NCBI RefSeq assembly: GCF_046237605.1
Contig: NZ_CP143542.1
Location: forward strand, 1,178,001-1,242,000
Source of the DNA: Paraperibacillus marinus
Lineage (GTDB): Bacteria; Bacillota; Bacilli; Bacillales; DSM-1321
Length of the DNA stretch: 64,000 nt
Reading direction: 5' to 3'
Below are positions 15,395 to 24,914 of this stretch, in pieces (position 1 is the stretch's first letter; every line of letters starts with the position of its first letter). Position numbers and translations under genes: made by a program. Under the pieces are notes generated by a model that saw nothing but the letters and a program-made list of their open reading frames with translations, had not been told where the DNA came from and searched no databases.

Positions 15395-17752
15395 ATGCTT
15401 AAATCAAAAACTCGCTGGATCCTGAAAGATGCGAATACCGAGAGAGTGCAAGAATTAGCGGAACAGTTAAAAATCACACCTCTTGTAGCAAAATTATTAG
15501 TGAACCGTGGACTGGAAGATGCTGATTCGGCACGGTCTTTTTTATTTAGTGAAGATGAGCCCTTCCACGATCCCTTCCTTTTCAATGACATGGAAAAGGC
15601 TGTCGAGCGGATACATAGAGCGATTCAAGATAAAGAAAAAATATTGATCTTCGGCGATTATGACGCAGATGGAGTCACCAGCACCTCAGTGTTGATGATC
15701 ACCCTCAAACAGCTGGGGGCAGATGCTGCCTATTATATTCCAAATAGATTCACAGAAGGCTACGGCCCCAATATTCCCGCATTTGAAAGAGCCGTCAAAG
15801 AAGGAGCAAGCCTGATTATTACTGTTGATACAGGAATATCTGCCGCAGCTGAAGCGGATTTTCTTAAAAATGCCGGCATAGACTATATCATTACGGATCA
15901 CCATGAGCCTGGTCCGGTTCTTCCGTCTGCGCTTGCACTGATACATCCTAAAATTCCTGGCAGCACTTATCCATTCAAGGAACTGGCAGGAGTGGGGGTG
16001 GCACTCAAGCTTGCCCATGCACTGACCGGAAGGCTGCCAAAGGAATTGCTGGAGCTTGCAGCCATCGGGACCATCGCTGACCTGGTTCCATTGTTTGGTG
16101 AGAACAGGCTGATTGCCGCTGCAGGCATCAGACAGCTCCAAAAAACGGACCGGCCGGGCTTGAAGGCAATCCTAAAGAAGGCAAATGGCAGGCAGGACTC
16201 TGTAAATGAGGAAACGATTGGATTTGGTATCGCCCCAAGGATCAATGCGGCCGGCCGGCTGGGAAGCGCAAATCCTGCCGTCGAGCTGCTGCTTACACGT
16301 GACGGGGAAGAGGCTGAAATCCTTGCTTCTGAAATCGATCAAATGAATAAAGAACGCCAGGCGATTGTAAGCCAGACCGTTGAAGAAGCCGTGAAGGAAG
16401 TGGAAGCGAATTTCCCGGCAAGCGATCATAAAGTAATCATTGTGGGAAAATCCGGCTGGAACCCGGGCATCGTAGGGATCGTAGCATCGAAGCTTGTGGA
16501 CAAATTTTATCGTCCGGCCATCATACTCAGCTTTGACGAGGAAAAAGGGATTGCCAAAGGTTCGGCGAGAAGCATCCAGGGCTTTGATTTATTCGCGAAC
16601 CTGTCAAAATGCCGGGATATTCTTCCGCATTTCGGCGGACATCCCATGGCTGCAGGAATGACTCTTCAGCTCAGTGATGTGGGAAGCCTTAGAATGCGTA
16701 TGAATGAACTTGCACAAGAAGAGATGACCGAAGAAGATTTCATTCCCATAACCAATCTGGACAGTGAAATAACCCTCGATGAAATTTCCCTTGCAGCCAT
16801 TGAAGAAATGACCATGCTATCTCCTTTTGGGATGGGAAATCCAAAGCCCAGGGTTCTGATTGATTCTGTTCCGCTCGAGTCAATCAGAAAAATAGGGGCA
16901 GACAAAAATCATCTCAAGCTTATGCTGAATGATGGCAGGGCGGTGCTTGACGGAGTTGGATTCGGTCTTGGAGAACAATTTGACCATATCTCACCTTTTT
17001 CAAAAGTATCAGTCATTGGAGAACTGTCGGTCAATGAGTGGAATAATGTCAGAAAGCCCCAGATCTTCTTATCTGACATAGCGGTCAGCAGCTGGCAGCT
17101 GTTTGACTGCAGGGGAATATCCCCGGCTAAATGGCTGGATGTACCTGGCTCGGAGGATTTCCGTTTCATTGTGTTTAACCAGGAATCACTCACCAGCCTG
17201 CCGCCGGGCAGGGAAAGCCAGGCTGTTCTTTTTGATCCTGTATCATCTGCTCCTGAGATTGACGGGGAAAATATTGTTCTCTTTGATATGCCCCAGTCTC
17301 GAGACTCCCTGGCAGCATTGCTCTCAGGGCATAAGCCGCACCGGATTTATGCACACTTGCAGCAAAGGCAGAGCCATTTCTTCAGCACAAGGCCTTCCAG
17401 GGAACATTTCAAATGGTTCTACGCCTTCCTTGCCCAAAGGGAATCGTTTGACCTTCGGGCCCACGGCGGACAGCTTGCCAAGCAGCGGGGCTGGACGAAA
17501 GAAACAGTAGAATTCATGTCGCAGGTGTTTTTTGAATTAGAATTTGTTAAAATAAACAATGGATTGATTACTCTCAATAAAAGTGTAAAAAAACGGGATC
17601 TGGGTGATTCTGTTGCCTACCGCCAAAAACAGGAGCAGTTTGAGCTGGAGCAGGAGCTGCTTTATTCCACATACCGTGAATTATATGATAAGTTTAATCA
17701 ATTAATAGAAGAGACCGCATTCCTTGAGGAGGAAAACAAACAATGGATTTGA
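15395..17752 (+). CDS. recJ: RecJ, single-stranded-DNA 5'-3' exonuclease
   Basis: A DHH-superfamily nuclease acting in recombination and repair. Of 785 residues, the DHH core carries FGDYDADGVTSTSVL (about 86-100), VDTGIS and TDHHEPG (about 169-175); the DHHA1 domain has HFGGHPMAAGMTL. A Firmicute-type C-terminal extension follows (about 550-785), typical of RecJ in Bacillus. GGGAGG and GGGGTG precede the start. It overlaps apt by 10 bases. Confidence 0.95.
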   Translation: MLKSKTRWILKDANTERVQELAEQLKITPLVAKLLVNRGLEDADSARSFLFSEDEPFHDPFLFNDMEKAVERIHRAIQDKEKILIFGDYDADGVTSTSVLMITLKQLGADAAYYIPNRFTEGYGPNIPAFERAVKEGASLIITVDTGISAAAEADFLKNAGIDYIITDHHEPGPVLPSALALIHPKIPGSTYPFKELAGVGVALKLAHALTGRLPKELLELAAIGTIADLVPLFGENRLIAAAGIRQLQKTDRPGLKAILKKANGRQDSVNEETIGFGIAPRINAAGRLGSANPAVELLLTRDGEEAEILASEIDQMNKERQAIVSQTVEEAVKEVEANFPASDHKVIIVGKSGWNPGIVGIVASKLVDKFYRPAIILSFDEEKGIAKGSARSIQGFDLFANLSKCRDILPHFGGHPMAAGMTLQLSDVGSLRMRMNELAQEEMTEEDFIPITNLDSEITLDEISLAAIEEMTMLSPFGMGNPKPRVLIDSVPLESIRKIGADKNHLKLMLNDGRAVLDGVGFGLGEQFDHISPFSKVSVIGELSVNEWNNVRKPQIFLSDIAVSSWQLFDCRGISPAKWLDVPGSEDFRFIVFNQESLTSLPPGRESQAVLFDPVSSAPEIDGENIVLFDMPQSRDSLAALLSGHKPHRIYAHLQQRQSHFFSTRPSREHFKWFYAFLAQRESFDLRAHGGQLAKQRGWTKETVEFMSQVFFELEFVKINNGLITLNKSVKKRDLGDSVAYRQKQEQFELEQELLYSTYRELYDKFNQLIEETAFLEEENKQWI

Positions 17753-18255
17753 AACAATTTATAACAATCGTTCCTGACTGGCCAAAGCCGGGAATTAAGT
17801 TTAAGGACATCACCACCCTTATGGATAATGGTGAAGCCTATAAATATGCTACAGACCAGATTGTTGAATATGCACGCGAAAAGGAAATTGACATCGTTGT
17901 TGGCCCAGAAGCCAGGGGCTTCATCATCGGCTGTCCGGTAGCTTATTCCCTTGGCTTAGGATTTGCTCCTGTACGTAAGGAAGGCAAGCTTCCCCGTGAA
18001 ACGGTCAAGGTTCAATACGGCCTTGAATACGGCAAGGATGTGCTGACCATCCATAAGGATGCCATCAAGCCGGGACAGCGCGTCCTGATCACGGATGACC
18101 TGCTTGCTACAGGAGGCACTATTGAGGCGACGATCCAGCTGGTCGAAGAACTTGGCGGAGTTGTGGCAGGAATTGCCTTCCTTATCGAGCTCTCTTACCT
18201 TGATGGAAGAAACAAGCTGGATAAATACGATATCCTGACATTGATGAAATATTAA
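17743..18255 (+). CDS. apt: Apt, adenine phosphoribosyltransferase
   Basis: Converts adenine and PRPP to AMP in purine salvage. The 170-residue product has the type I fold with VVGPEARGFIIGCPVAY and the PRPP loop VLITDDLLATGGTIEAT (about 122-138). GAGGAGG inside the end of recJ serves as its ribosome binding site, and the 10-base overlap implies coupling. A very long terminator hairpin follows. Confidence 0.97.
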   Translation: MDLKQFITIVPDWPKPGIKFKDITTLMDNGEAYKYATDQIVEYAREKEIDIVVGPEARGFIIGCPVAYSLGLGFAPVRKEGKLPRETVKVQYGLEYGKDVLTIHKDAIKPGQRVLITDDLLATGGTIEATIQLVEELGGVVAGIAFLIELSYLDGRNKLDKYDILTLMKY

Positions 18256-18280
18256 TCTTAGATAAAGGGTCTTACCCATA

Positions 18281-18371
18281 AGGGCCGGCCCCCGCGTTTT
18301 GCCAGATTCAGGTGCGCTTAAAAAGCAGCTGTCTCCTGGCAATGCGAGGGGGCTGGCTCTTTCTTTTTTTT
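18281..18371 (+). terminator. Long-stem intrinsic terminator after apt
   Basis: A 25-base arm at 18281-18305 pairs imperfectly with 18336-18360 around a 30-base loop, followed by TTTCTTTTTTTT. The rest of the gap to relA (to 18588) is AT-rich; I could not settle on one promoter there. Confidence 0.85.
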
Positions 18372-18588
18372 GTTGTAGTTTTTTGTTGCAATTTGTAAAA
18401 TAAGGGCGGATAATTAGATATATTGTCCAAAAATGATAGGGAAATTATGTGAAGTATGCCAAAAAGGGCGATTTTCTCTTTACATCCTTTTCTTTTTTTT
18501 TAATAATAAGTACAATTAGAAAAATAGTGCTATGACTAAAAGCTTTTATTTATCTAGACGGATAATTCATATATAAAAAGGTGATTGA

Positions 18589-20784
18589 ATGGCTAATGAA
18601 CAAATACTAAGCGCTGACCAGGTAATACTGAGGGCCAGGGAATATCTCGGTGCTGAAGATACAGACTTTTTGGATAAAGCCTTTAAGTTTGCCGAGCATG
18701 CCCACAGGAACCAATTCCGGAAATCGGGAGAGCCATACATCATCCACCCGGTACAGGTAGCGGGAATCCTTGCAGATCTGCAGATGGATGCCTCTACTAT
18801 TGCTGCCGGTTTTTTGCATGATGTGGTAGAAGATACCGAAGTGACTCTTCAAGACCTGAAGGATGCCTTTGGAGAAGAAACAGCCATGCTTGTGGATGGA
18901 GTGACAAAGCTTGGGAAAATCAAGTATAAGTCACAGGAAGAGCAGCAGGCCGAGAATCACAGGAAAATGTTTGTCGCCATGGCACAGGATATCAGGGTCA
19001 TCCTGATTAAACTGGCTGACAGGCTTCATAATATGCGTACACTGAAGCATCTGCCGATTGAAAAGCAGCGCAGGATTTCAAACGAGACCCTGGAAATCTT
19101 CGCGCCCCTTGCACACCGGCTTGGTATCTCGAAGGTTAAATGGGAGCTTGAGGATACAGCCCTCCGCTATCTTAATCCGCAGCAATACTATCGTATCGTC
19201 AACCTGATGAAGAAAAAGCGGGCAGAGCGCGAGGAGTATCTTGACGGAGTCGTCGATGAAGTTAAGCGCGAGCTCGGGGATGTTCATATCAAAGCCGAGA
19301 TATCAGGCAGGCCGAAGCATATCTACAGCATATACAGGAAGATGGCTCTGCAGAATAAGCAGTTCAGTGAGATATATGATCTGCTTGCTGTACGGATTGT
19401 GGTAAGCAATATTAAAGACTGCTACGCGGTCCTTGGAATCATCCATACGTGCTGGAAGCCTATGCCGGGCCGTTTCAAGGATTATATCGCCATGCCAAAG
19501 CCGAATATGTATCAGTCTCTCCATACAACGGTAATTGGACCAAAAGGGGATCCCCTTGAAGTGCAGATCCGGACAACCGAAATGCACAGAATTGCAGAAT
19601 TCGGGATTGCCGCACACTGGGCGTATAAAGAGGACAAGAAGGCCGATGCACCTTCACTGCTTGGCAATAAGCTGTCATGGTTCAGGGAAATCCTTGAATT
19701 CCAAAATGATGCTGTCAATGCTGAAGAGTTTATGGAAGGCCTGAAAATCGATCTTTTCTCCGACATGGTCTATGTATTCACCCCAAAAGGAGATGTGATT
19801 GAGCTTCCTTCAGGATCTGTGCCGATTGACTTCTCTTATCGCATCCATTCTGAGATTGGTAACAAAACCATTGGGGCCAAAGTGAATGGAAAAATGGTGA
19901 CCCTGGATTATAAGCTGAAAACAGGCGACATCGTCGAAATCATGACATCCAAGCATTCATATGGACCAAGCCAGGACTGGCTGAAGCTTGCCCAGACATC
20001 ACAGGCGAAAAATAAAATACGGCAATTTTTCAAGAAACAGCGGCGGGATGAAAATGTTGAAAAAGGCAAGGAGCTTGTCGAGAAGGAAATCCGAGGGATG
20101 GATTTTGACCTGAAGGAAATCCTGACGGCCGAAAATATCAAGCGGGTTGCCGAGAAATTCAATTTTGCCAATGAAGAAGATATGTATGCCGCTGTTGGAT
20201 ATAATGGCATCACCGCACTTCAGCTTGCGAACCGCCTCACAGACAAATGGCGGAAGCAGAAGGAAAAGGAACAGGAAACGGCCATTGCTGAATCGGTTGC
20301 CGAGCTGAAGAAATTTCCTTCCAGCAGGAAGAAGGAGTCAGGTGTCCGCGTCAGGGATATCGATAACCTGCTGATCCGTCTTTCCAGGTGCTGTAACCCT
20401 GTTCCCGGCGATGAGATAGTCGGTTTCATCACAAAAGGACGGGGAGTGTCTGTTCACCGTTCTGACTGCCCCAACCTGGCAGGTGAAGAAACAGAAGACC
20501 GCTTGATCCCTGTTGAGTGGGAAGGCGGCCTGAATGAACGGAAGGAATATAATGTAGATATTGAAATTAACGGCTATGACAGAAGCGGGCTGTTAAATGA
20601 AGTACTGCAGGCAGTGAATGAAACAAAGACCAATATCTCGGCAGTGTCGGGACGTTCGGACCGCAACAAGGTGGCCACCATCAACATGTCGATCTCCATC
20701 AATAATGTCAATCACCTGCATAAGGTGGTCGAGAGAATAAAGCAGATTCACGATATATATGCAGTCAGAAGAATAATGAACTAA
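18589..20784 (+). CDS. relA: RelA/SpoT-family (p)ppGpp synthetase and hydrolase
   Basis: A bifunctional ribosome-associated alarmone enzyme of the stringent response. Of 731 residues: HD hydrolase domain with HPVQVAGILADL and FLHDVVEDTEV (about 49-85), synthetase domain with SGRPKHIYSIYRKM and YDLLAVRIVV (about 240-275), TGS domain (VYVFTPKGDVIELPSGS, about 394), helical and zinc-finger-like regions (RCCNPVPGDEIVGFITKGRG) and a C-terminal ACT domain. The hydrolase signature HDVVEDT appears intact. dtd follows 11 bases later. Confidence 0.97.
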   Translation: MANEQILSADQVILRAREYLGAEDTDFLDKAFKFAEHAHRNQFRKSGEPYIIHPVQVAGILADLQMDASTIAAGFLHDVVEDTEVTLQDLKDAFGEETAMLVDGVTKLGKIKYKSQEEQQAENHRKMFVAMAQDIRVILIKLADRLHNMRTLKHLPIEKQRRISNETLEIFAPLAHRLGISKVKWELEDTALRYLNPQQYYRIVNLMKKKRAEREEYLDGVVDEVKRELGDVHIKAEISGRPKHIYSIYRKMALQNKQFSEIYDLLAVRIVVSNIKDCYAVLGIIHTCWKPMPGRFKDYIAMPKPNMYQSLHTTVIGPKGDPLEVQIRTTEMHRIAEFGIAAHWAYKEDKKADAPSLLGNKLSWFREILEFQNDAVNAEEFMEGLKIDLFSDMVYVFTPKGDVIELPSGSVPIDFSYRIHSEIGNKTIGAKVNGKMVTLDYKLKTGDIVEIMTSKHSYGPSQDWLKLAQTSQAKNKIRQFFKKQRRDENVEKGKELVEKEIRGMDFDLKEILTAENIKRVAEKFNFANEEDMYAAVGYNGITALQLANRLTDKWRKQKEKEQETAIAESVAELKKFPSSRKKESGVRVRDIDNLLIRLSRCCNPVPGDEIVGFITKGRGVSVHRSDCPNLAGEETEDRLIPVEWEGGLNERKEYNVDIEINGYDRSGLLNEVLQAVNETKTNISAVSGRSDRNKVATINMSISINNVNHLHKVVERIKQIHDIYAVRRIMN

Positions 20785-20795
20785 GGAGTCTTACA

Positions 20796-21242
20796 ATGAA
20801 AGTGGTATTGCAGAGGTCGAAAAGGGCTTCCGTCTCCGTTTCCGGGAAGATTGCCGGTGAGATTGAGAGCGGGCTGGTCCTCCTGGCGGGTATAACGCAT
20901 GAGGATACAGAAGCTGACGCAGCGTATCTGGCTGAAAAAATAGTGAATCTCCGGATTTTTGAAGACGAAAATGAAAAAATGAATCTATCTCTGCTTGATA
21001 CTGGCGGTTCCATTCTTTCCATTTCCCAATTCACACTTTATGGAGATTCCAGAAAAGGAAGAAGGCCCAATTTCATGAATGCCGCCAGACCTGAAAAGGC
21101 AGAGCCTCTTTATGATACCTTTAACTCCATGCTGCGGGAAAAAGGGGCCGCGGTTGAAACGGGCCAATTCGGGGCTATGATGGAAGTGAGCCTGGTGAAT
21201 GACGGGCCGGTGACATTGATTCTGGATAGTAAAGATAAATAA
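20796..21242 (+). CDS. dtd: Dtd, D-aminoacyl-tRNA deacylase
   Basis: Removes D-amino acids (and Gly from tRNA-Ala) mischarged onto tRNA. The 148-residue product is the normal length and has both signature motifs: SQFTLYGDSRKGRRPNF and the cross-subunit NDGPVTL near the C-terminus. AAGGAG is 8 bases upstream; it is the second gene after relA, as in many Firmicutes. Confidence 0.96.
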   Translation: MKVVLQRSKRASVSVSGKIAGEIESGLVLLAGITHEDTEADAAYLAEKIVNLRIFEDENEKMNLSLLDTGGSILSISQFTLYGDSRKGRRPNFMNAARPEKAEPLYDTFNSMLREKGAAVETGQFGAMMEVSLVNDGPVTLILDSKDK

Positions 21243-21247
21243 TCAGC

Positions 21248-21280
21248 CAGGTTCCTAAAGAATAGGAGCCTGTTTTTTTT
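21248..21280 (+). terminator. Intrinsic terminator after dtd
   Basis: caggttcct (21248-21256) pairs with aggagcctg (21264-21272), followed by eight T. It lies directly beside the convergent amidase gene. Confidence 0.88.
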
Positions 21281-21282
21281 GT

Positions 21283-22908
21283 TTAATTTTTCGTTTGCGC
21301 CTGTTTTTCAAAATAACGGGCCAGCCCGTCAAATATAGCTGAAGCAGCCTGTTTTTGGAAACTGCTGTCCAGGATGGCCAGCTCCTCGGCGGGATTGCTT
21401 AGATAGCCGAGTTCCAGCAGGGCAGCCGGCTGCTTGTTTTCGCGGAGGACATGATAGTTTTCCTGGCGGACTCCCCGGTCCGGGAATGGCAGCAGGGAGG
21501 CGAGGGAAGAGTGCAGTTCTTCTGCCAATGTTTTTTGATTTCCATAGTTATAGAACGAGGTAAAGCCCTGGCTGTTCGATCCGTCCGCACTGTCATAATG
21601 GATGCTTATGAAGGCATCGGCGTTCTTGATATGGGATATATCCACCCTCGCACCTAATTCTATAAATGTATCCAGTGTTCTAGTAAGGATGACCTCAGCG
21701 CCCGCAGCTCTCAAGCGGTCATAAACGAGAAGTGCCGTCCATAAGGTGACATCCTTTTCAAATGTTCCTCCTGTCCCTGTAGTGCCCTTGTCCCTGCCGC
21801 CGTGTCCCGGGTCAATCACGATCACTTTGTGTTTCAAAATTTTCTCCGCCCCTGTTTTCTTTGGCACAGGCCCGCTCAGGCGGTCTGCCATCCAGCCCGC
21901 GACATACGCCCTGCTCTCATCCTTCAGCAGAATTTCGTACCAATTACCTTGGATGGCTGAGACTTTATATATTTCCCCCTTCTTGGCTCTTTTTACTATT
22001 TTGCCTGCAGAGTCTGGATTTTTCCTTAAGTCTGTCCGGTCATACAGAATCTTGATTTTAAGTTTTTCAGGCATGGCATCATGCGGGCTGTCCCCCTTGG
22101 TCTGTGTGAGCCATCCAGCTGCCCAGCCCTTCTTGCCCTGTTCATATTGGAGCTTGATCCAGCCGTTTTCTTTGTCCAGGATGGGATAAGAGGAACCTCT
22201 GTAAATCGTTCCTATAGCCCTGCCATCCAGGGAAGGCTGACTCCTTACCTGGAGGCTGTCTGCCTCAATGAGTGCAGTTCCGGAAGGAGGATGTTCCTCA
22301 TTTTTCTCATCTTCTGCAGGCTGGGATTTAGTACCCTGCTCCAGCCTGGCATATTCCCTGGATATCCACCCGGACTCCCCTTTGTATTGGATTTCCAGCC
22401 AATCGCCTGCCAAGCCGGTGACCGCGGCTGTTTCCCCGTGCTTTATATTGCCGATAATACTGGCTGATGTGGAAGGGGATGTTCTTACATTCAGAGAATC
22501 AATCAGGATGACTGCACGGCCCCCCCTGCCGCCTCCAGGTGAAGTTCCTTGATGGTCCTCTTCCAGAAATTCTGCGGCCGCCCAGCCGGTAAGATTGCCG
22601 GTTTGAATCCTGAACCATTTGTCATTCTGATCCAAAATCACCGCCCGGGTTCCGCGCGTAAGCTTACCGATGACCCCAAATTTTGCCCCGGGCCCACTGC
22701 GGATGCGCAGAGTATCTGCTGCGACAGCGGCTATTCTTCTGGATTCATTTCCTTTTGGGGTGCCGTCTGCCCCTAACCCCCATTCTGCCCATCCCGCCGC
22801 CCACGATAGCGCTCCAAGGACTGTGCCAGGCTGCTCAGCAGAAATGGACGGGGCTGATGATGCAGCAGCCACCAGCAGCGAAAGAAATATTGGAAAAAGT
22901 TTATTCAC
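21283..22908 (-). CDS. yrvJ: N-acetylmuramoyl-L-alanine amidase with four SH3b domains (YrvJ-like)
   Basis: A secreted peptidoglycan hydrolase. The GTG at 22908 has AGGGGG upstream and starts a signal peptide (NKLFPIFLSLLVAAASSAPSISA); the longer reading from 23031 buries it. Four bacterial SH3 repeats follow (about residues 50-115, 125-190, 210-275, 285-350), then an Amidase_3 catalytic domain (about 360-540) with zinc ligands in DPGHGG, the Glu of FEKD and the His of SIHYD, and the catalytic Glu in LLELGYLSN. At 541 residues it is close to B. subtilis YrvJ. Between dtd and hisS, as there. Confidence 0.9.
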   Translation of the reverse strand: MNKLFPIFLSLLVAAASSAPSISAEQPGTVLGALSWAAGWAEWGLGADGTPKGNESRRIAAVAADTLRIRSGPGAKFGVIGKLTRGTRAVILDQNDKWFRIQTGNLTGWAAAEFLEEDHQGTSPGGGRGGRAVILIDSLNVRTSPSTSASIIGNIKHGETAAVTGLAGDWLEIQYKGESGWISREYARLEQGTKSQPAEDEKNEEHPPSGTALIEADSLQVRSQPSLDGRAIGTIYRGSSYPILDKENGWIKLQYEQGKKGWAAGWLTQTKGDSPHDAMPEKLKIKILYDRTDLRKNPDSAGKIVKRAKKGEIYKVSAIQGNWYEILLKDESRAYVAGWMADRLSGPVPKKTGAEKILKHKVIVIDPGHGGRDKGTTGTGGTFEKDVTLWTALLVYDRLRAAGAEVILTRTLDTFIELGARVDISHIKNADAFISIHYDSADGSNSQGFTSFYNYGNQKTLAEELHSSLASLLPFPDRGVRQENYHVLRENKQPAALLELGYLSNPAEELAILDSSFQKQAASAIFDGLARYFEKQAQTKN

Positions 22909-23050
22909 ATGAATCCCCCTGACTTTTGCTTTATTTCTCTTTCTATCCCGCAAATAAAAAAACCTTTCAAGAAAATGAAAATAATTCAATGGATTGGGAA
23001 AGGCTAGGATTAACGAGAGATTTCGGCACATGATGACAGGAGGCAGCCAA

Positions 23051-23227
23051 ATGAGATACAGTGATAAAAACCGGCACAGCGGAAACGGCAGTGCTCAATT
23101 ATTCGGTGTGGACTTTCATGATTTCATCCAGAAAGAGGAAAGTTCCTCCATGGTGGAACTCGCATCCGAGTTTGGATTAAATGTCAGGGGCGTAAAGAAT
23201 TTGAAAAAACGCCTGGAAAGATCATAA
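23051..23227 (+). CDS. yrzK: YrzK-like small helix-turn-helix protein
   Basis: A 58-residue protein; the ATG at 23051 has AGGAGGC 8 bases upstream. The C-terminal half (MVELASEFGLNVRGVKNLKKRLERS) resembles a sigma-70 region 4 or MerR-like helix-turn-helix; the N-terminus carries QLFGVDFHDFIQKEES. B. subtilis has a similar small gene, yrzK, between the amidase and hisS. No function is established. It could be a DNA-binding or sigma-associated factor (inference). Confidence 0.7.
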   Translation: MRYSDKNRHSGNGSAQLFGVDFHDFIQKEESSSMVELASEFGLNVRGVKNLKKRLERS

Positions 23228-23232
23228 ATACC

Positions 23233-23261
23233 TTGACATTGAAAATGCTCGTACGTATTAT
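23233..23261 (+). promoter_or_regulatory. Consensus promoter for the hisS T-box leader
   Basis: TTGACA (23233-23238), a 17-base spacer, TATTAT (23256-23261), directly after the yrzK stop. Confidence 0.85.
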
Positions 23262-23274
23262 TATTTAATAAATG

Positions 23275-23553
23275 AAAATACATATTGGCTTAAACCAATG
23301 ATGGGGAAGAGTAATTAAGAACCGGATGACAAGAGAGGAAATGCCGCGGCTGAAAGCATTTCTACTGATGGCTTAATGAAAGAACACTCCGTAGGCTTCG
23401 CCCTGAAAAGGATGACTTAGTAGGGGATGAACGTATGCAGGCGTTAACTGTTAAAAGTGGAAGCAGCATTTATGCTTCAACCAGGGTGGCACCACGGGAA
23501 TATAAACTCTCGTCCCTTGTAATTTATTACAGGGGACCGAGGGTTTTTTTATT
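23275..23553 (+). promoter_or_regulatory. T-box riboswitch, histidine specificity, upstream of hisS-aspS
   Basis: The stem I apical block with GCGGCTGAAAGC (about 23345), a specifier region GAA-CAC-T with CAC (His) at 23385-23387, the T-box ccagggtggcaccacgg (23481-23497) and a competing terminator hairpin (from ctctcgtccc at about 23507) with a T-run ending at about 23553 are all present. Uncharged tRNA-His should stabilise the antiterminator and turn on hisS and aspS. Confidence 0.92.
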
Positions 23554-23629
23554 TTTTCATGCATTCCCGGCCGCCTTACACGTTCTCTCCTGCAGAAAGA
23601 TAAAAGCAAAAAGGAAAGGATTGGGCTAT

Positions 23630-24901
23630 ATGTCTATACAGATTCCGCGGGGAACACAGGATATCCTGCCAGGACAGGTAGAAATCTGGCAGTATATTGA
23701 AAGCAAAGCAAGAGAGTTAAGCAGAAGATATCAATACTCAGAAATAAGAACCCCGCTTTTTGAGCATACAGAGTTATTTCTAAGAGGTGTGGGAGACACA
23801 ACGGATATCGTCCAAAAGGAAATGTACACCTTCCAGGACAGAGGGGGCAGGGATCTTACATTGCGCCCGGAGGGAACGGCTCCGGTAGTCCGTTCATTTG
23901 TAGAAAATAAAATGTTCGGACTTGCAAATCAGCCGGTCAAGTTATTCTATCTTGCACCCATGTTCAGATATGAACGCCCGCAGGCCGGACGATACCGGCA
24001 ATTCGTCCAATTTGGGGTGGAAGCCCTTGGGAGTGCGGATCCGGCAATGGACGCGGAAGTCATTTCATTGGTCATGAACCTTTATGAGGAACTCGGCTTG
24101 AAAAAAATAAAATTAGTAATAAACAGCCTCGGGGATAAGGAAAGCAGGACAAAACACCGCGAAGCGCTGATCGGTCACTTCGCCCCGAGGATCAATGAAT
24201 TTTGTTCAGACTGCCAGGGAAGGCTTGAGAAAAATCCGATGCGGATTCTTGACTGCAAAAAGGATAGGGGCCATGAGCTGATGAATTCGGCTCCGTCCAT
24301 CCTGGAGTACCTCAATGAAGCTTCGGCAGCTTATTTTGAAAAAGTGAAGAAATATCTGTCCCAAATAGAAATTGAATATATAGTAGATCCAACGCTTGTG
24401 CGTGGACTGGATTATTATAATCACACTGCTTTTGAGGTGATGAGCGAGGCAGAAGGCTTTGGTGCCATCACTACCCTATGCGGGGGAGGGCGCTATAACG
24501 GGCTGGTTGAGGACCTTGGGGGGCCGGAGACTCCGGGGATTGGTTTTGGACTAAGCATCGAGCGCCTGATTTCCGCTCTGGAGGCCGAAGGAGTTGAGCT
24601 TCCGATAGCTGAGGGCCTTGACTGCTATTTTGTCTCCCTTGGTGAGGACGCGAAGGATTATACGGTAAAGCTCGTACAGCAGCTGAGGAATGAAGGCTTT
24701 TCTGCAGACCGTGATTATCTGGATCGTAAAGTGAAGGCCCAGTTCAAGGCTGCTGACCGGCAAAAAGCAAGATTTACAGCTGTCCTGGGCGACGATGAGC
24801 TGAAGAAGAATGAAATCAGCCTCAAGAACATGGAAACAGGGGAGCAGACGGTGGTAAGCCTGGCGTCATTCTCAGAAGAATTCAGAAGGCTTCAAGGATA
24901 A
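23630..24901 (+). CDS. hisS: HisS, histidyl-tRNA synthetase
   Basis: Class II synthetase charging tRNA-His. The ATG at 23630 (MSIQIPRGTQDILPG) has AAGGAAAGGA 10 bases upstream and gives 423 residues; the reading from 23435 runs through the T-box terminator and is not real. Motif 2 is at FRYERPQAGRYRQFVQFG, the histidine-A loop at LVRGLDYYNHTAFE and motif 3 at GIGFGLSIERL; the anticodon-binding domain covers about 325-423. aspS follows after 13 bases. Confidence 0.97.
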   Translation: MSIQIPRGTQDILPGQVEIWQYIESKARELSRRYQYSEIRTPLFEHTELFLRGVGDTTDIVQKEMYTFQDRGGRDLTLRPEGTAPVVRSFVENKMFGLANQPVKLFYLAPMFRYERPQAGRYRQFVQFGVEALGSADPAMDAEVISLVMNLYEELGLKKIKLVINSLGDKESRTKHREALIGHFAPRINEFCSDCQGRLEKNPMRILDCKKDRGHELMNSAPSILEYLNEASAAYFEKVKKYLSQIEIEYIVDPTLVRGLDYYNHTAFEVMSEAEGFGAITTLCGGGRYNGLVEDLGGPETPGIGFGLSIERLISALEAEGVELPIAEGLDCYFVSLGEDAKDYTVKLVQQLRNEGFSADRDYLDRKVKAQFKAADRQKARFTAVLGDDELKKNEISLKNMETGEQTVVSLASFSEEFRRLQG

Positions 24902-24914
24902 GGGAGGAAAAGTA

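Noticed and set aside
23435..23629. N-terminal extension of hisS
   Set aside because: This reading translates the T-box and its terminator; the real start at 23630 has a ribosome binding site and the family N-terminus.
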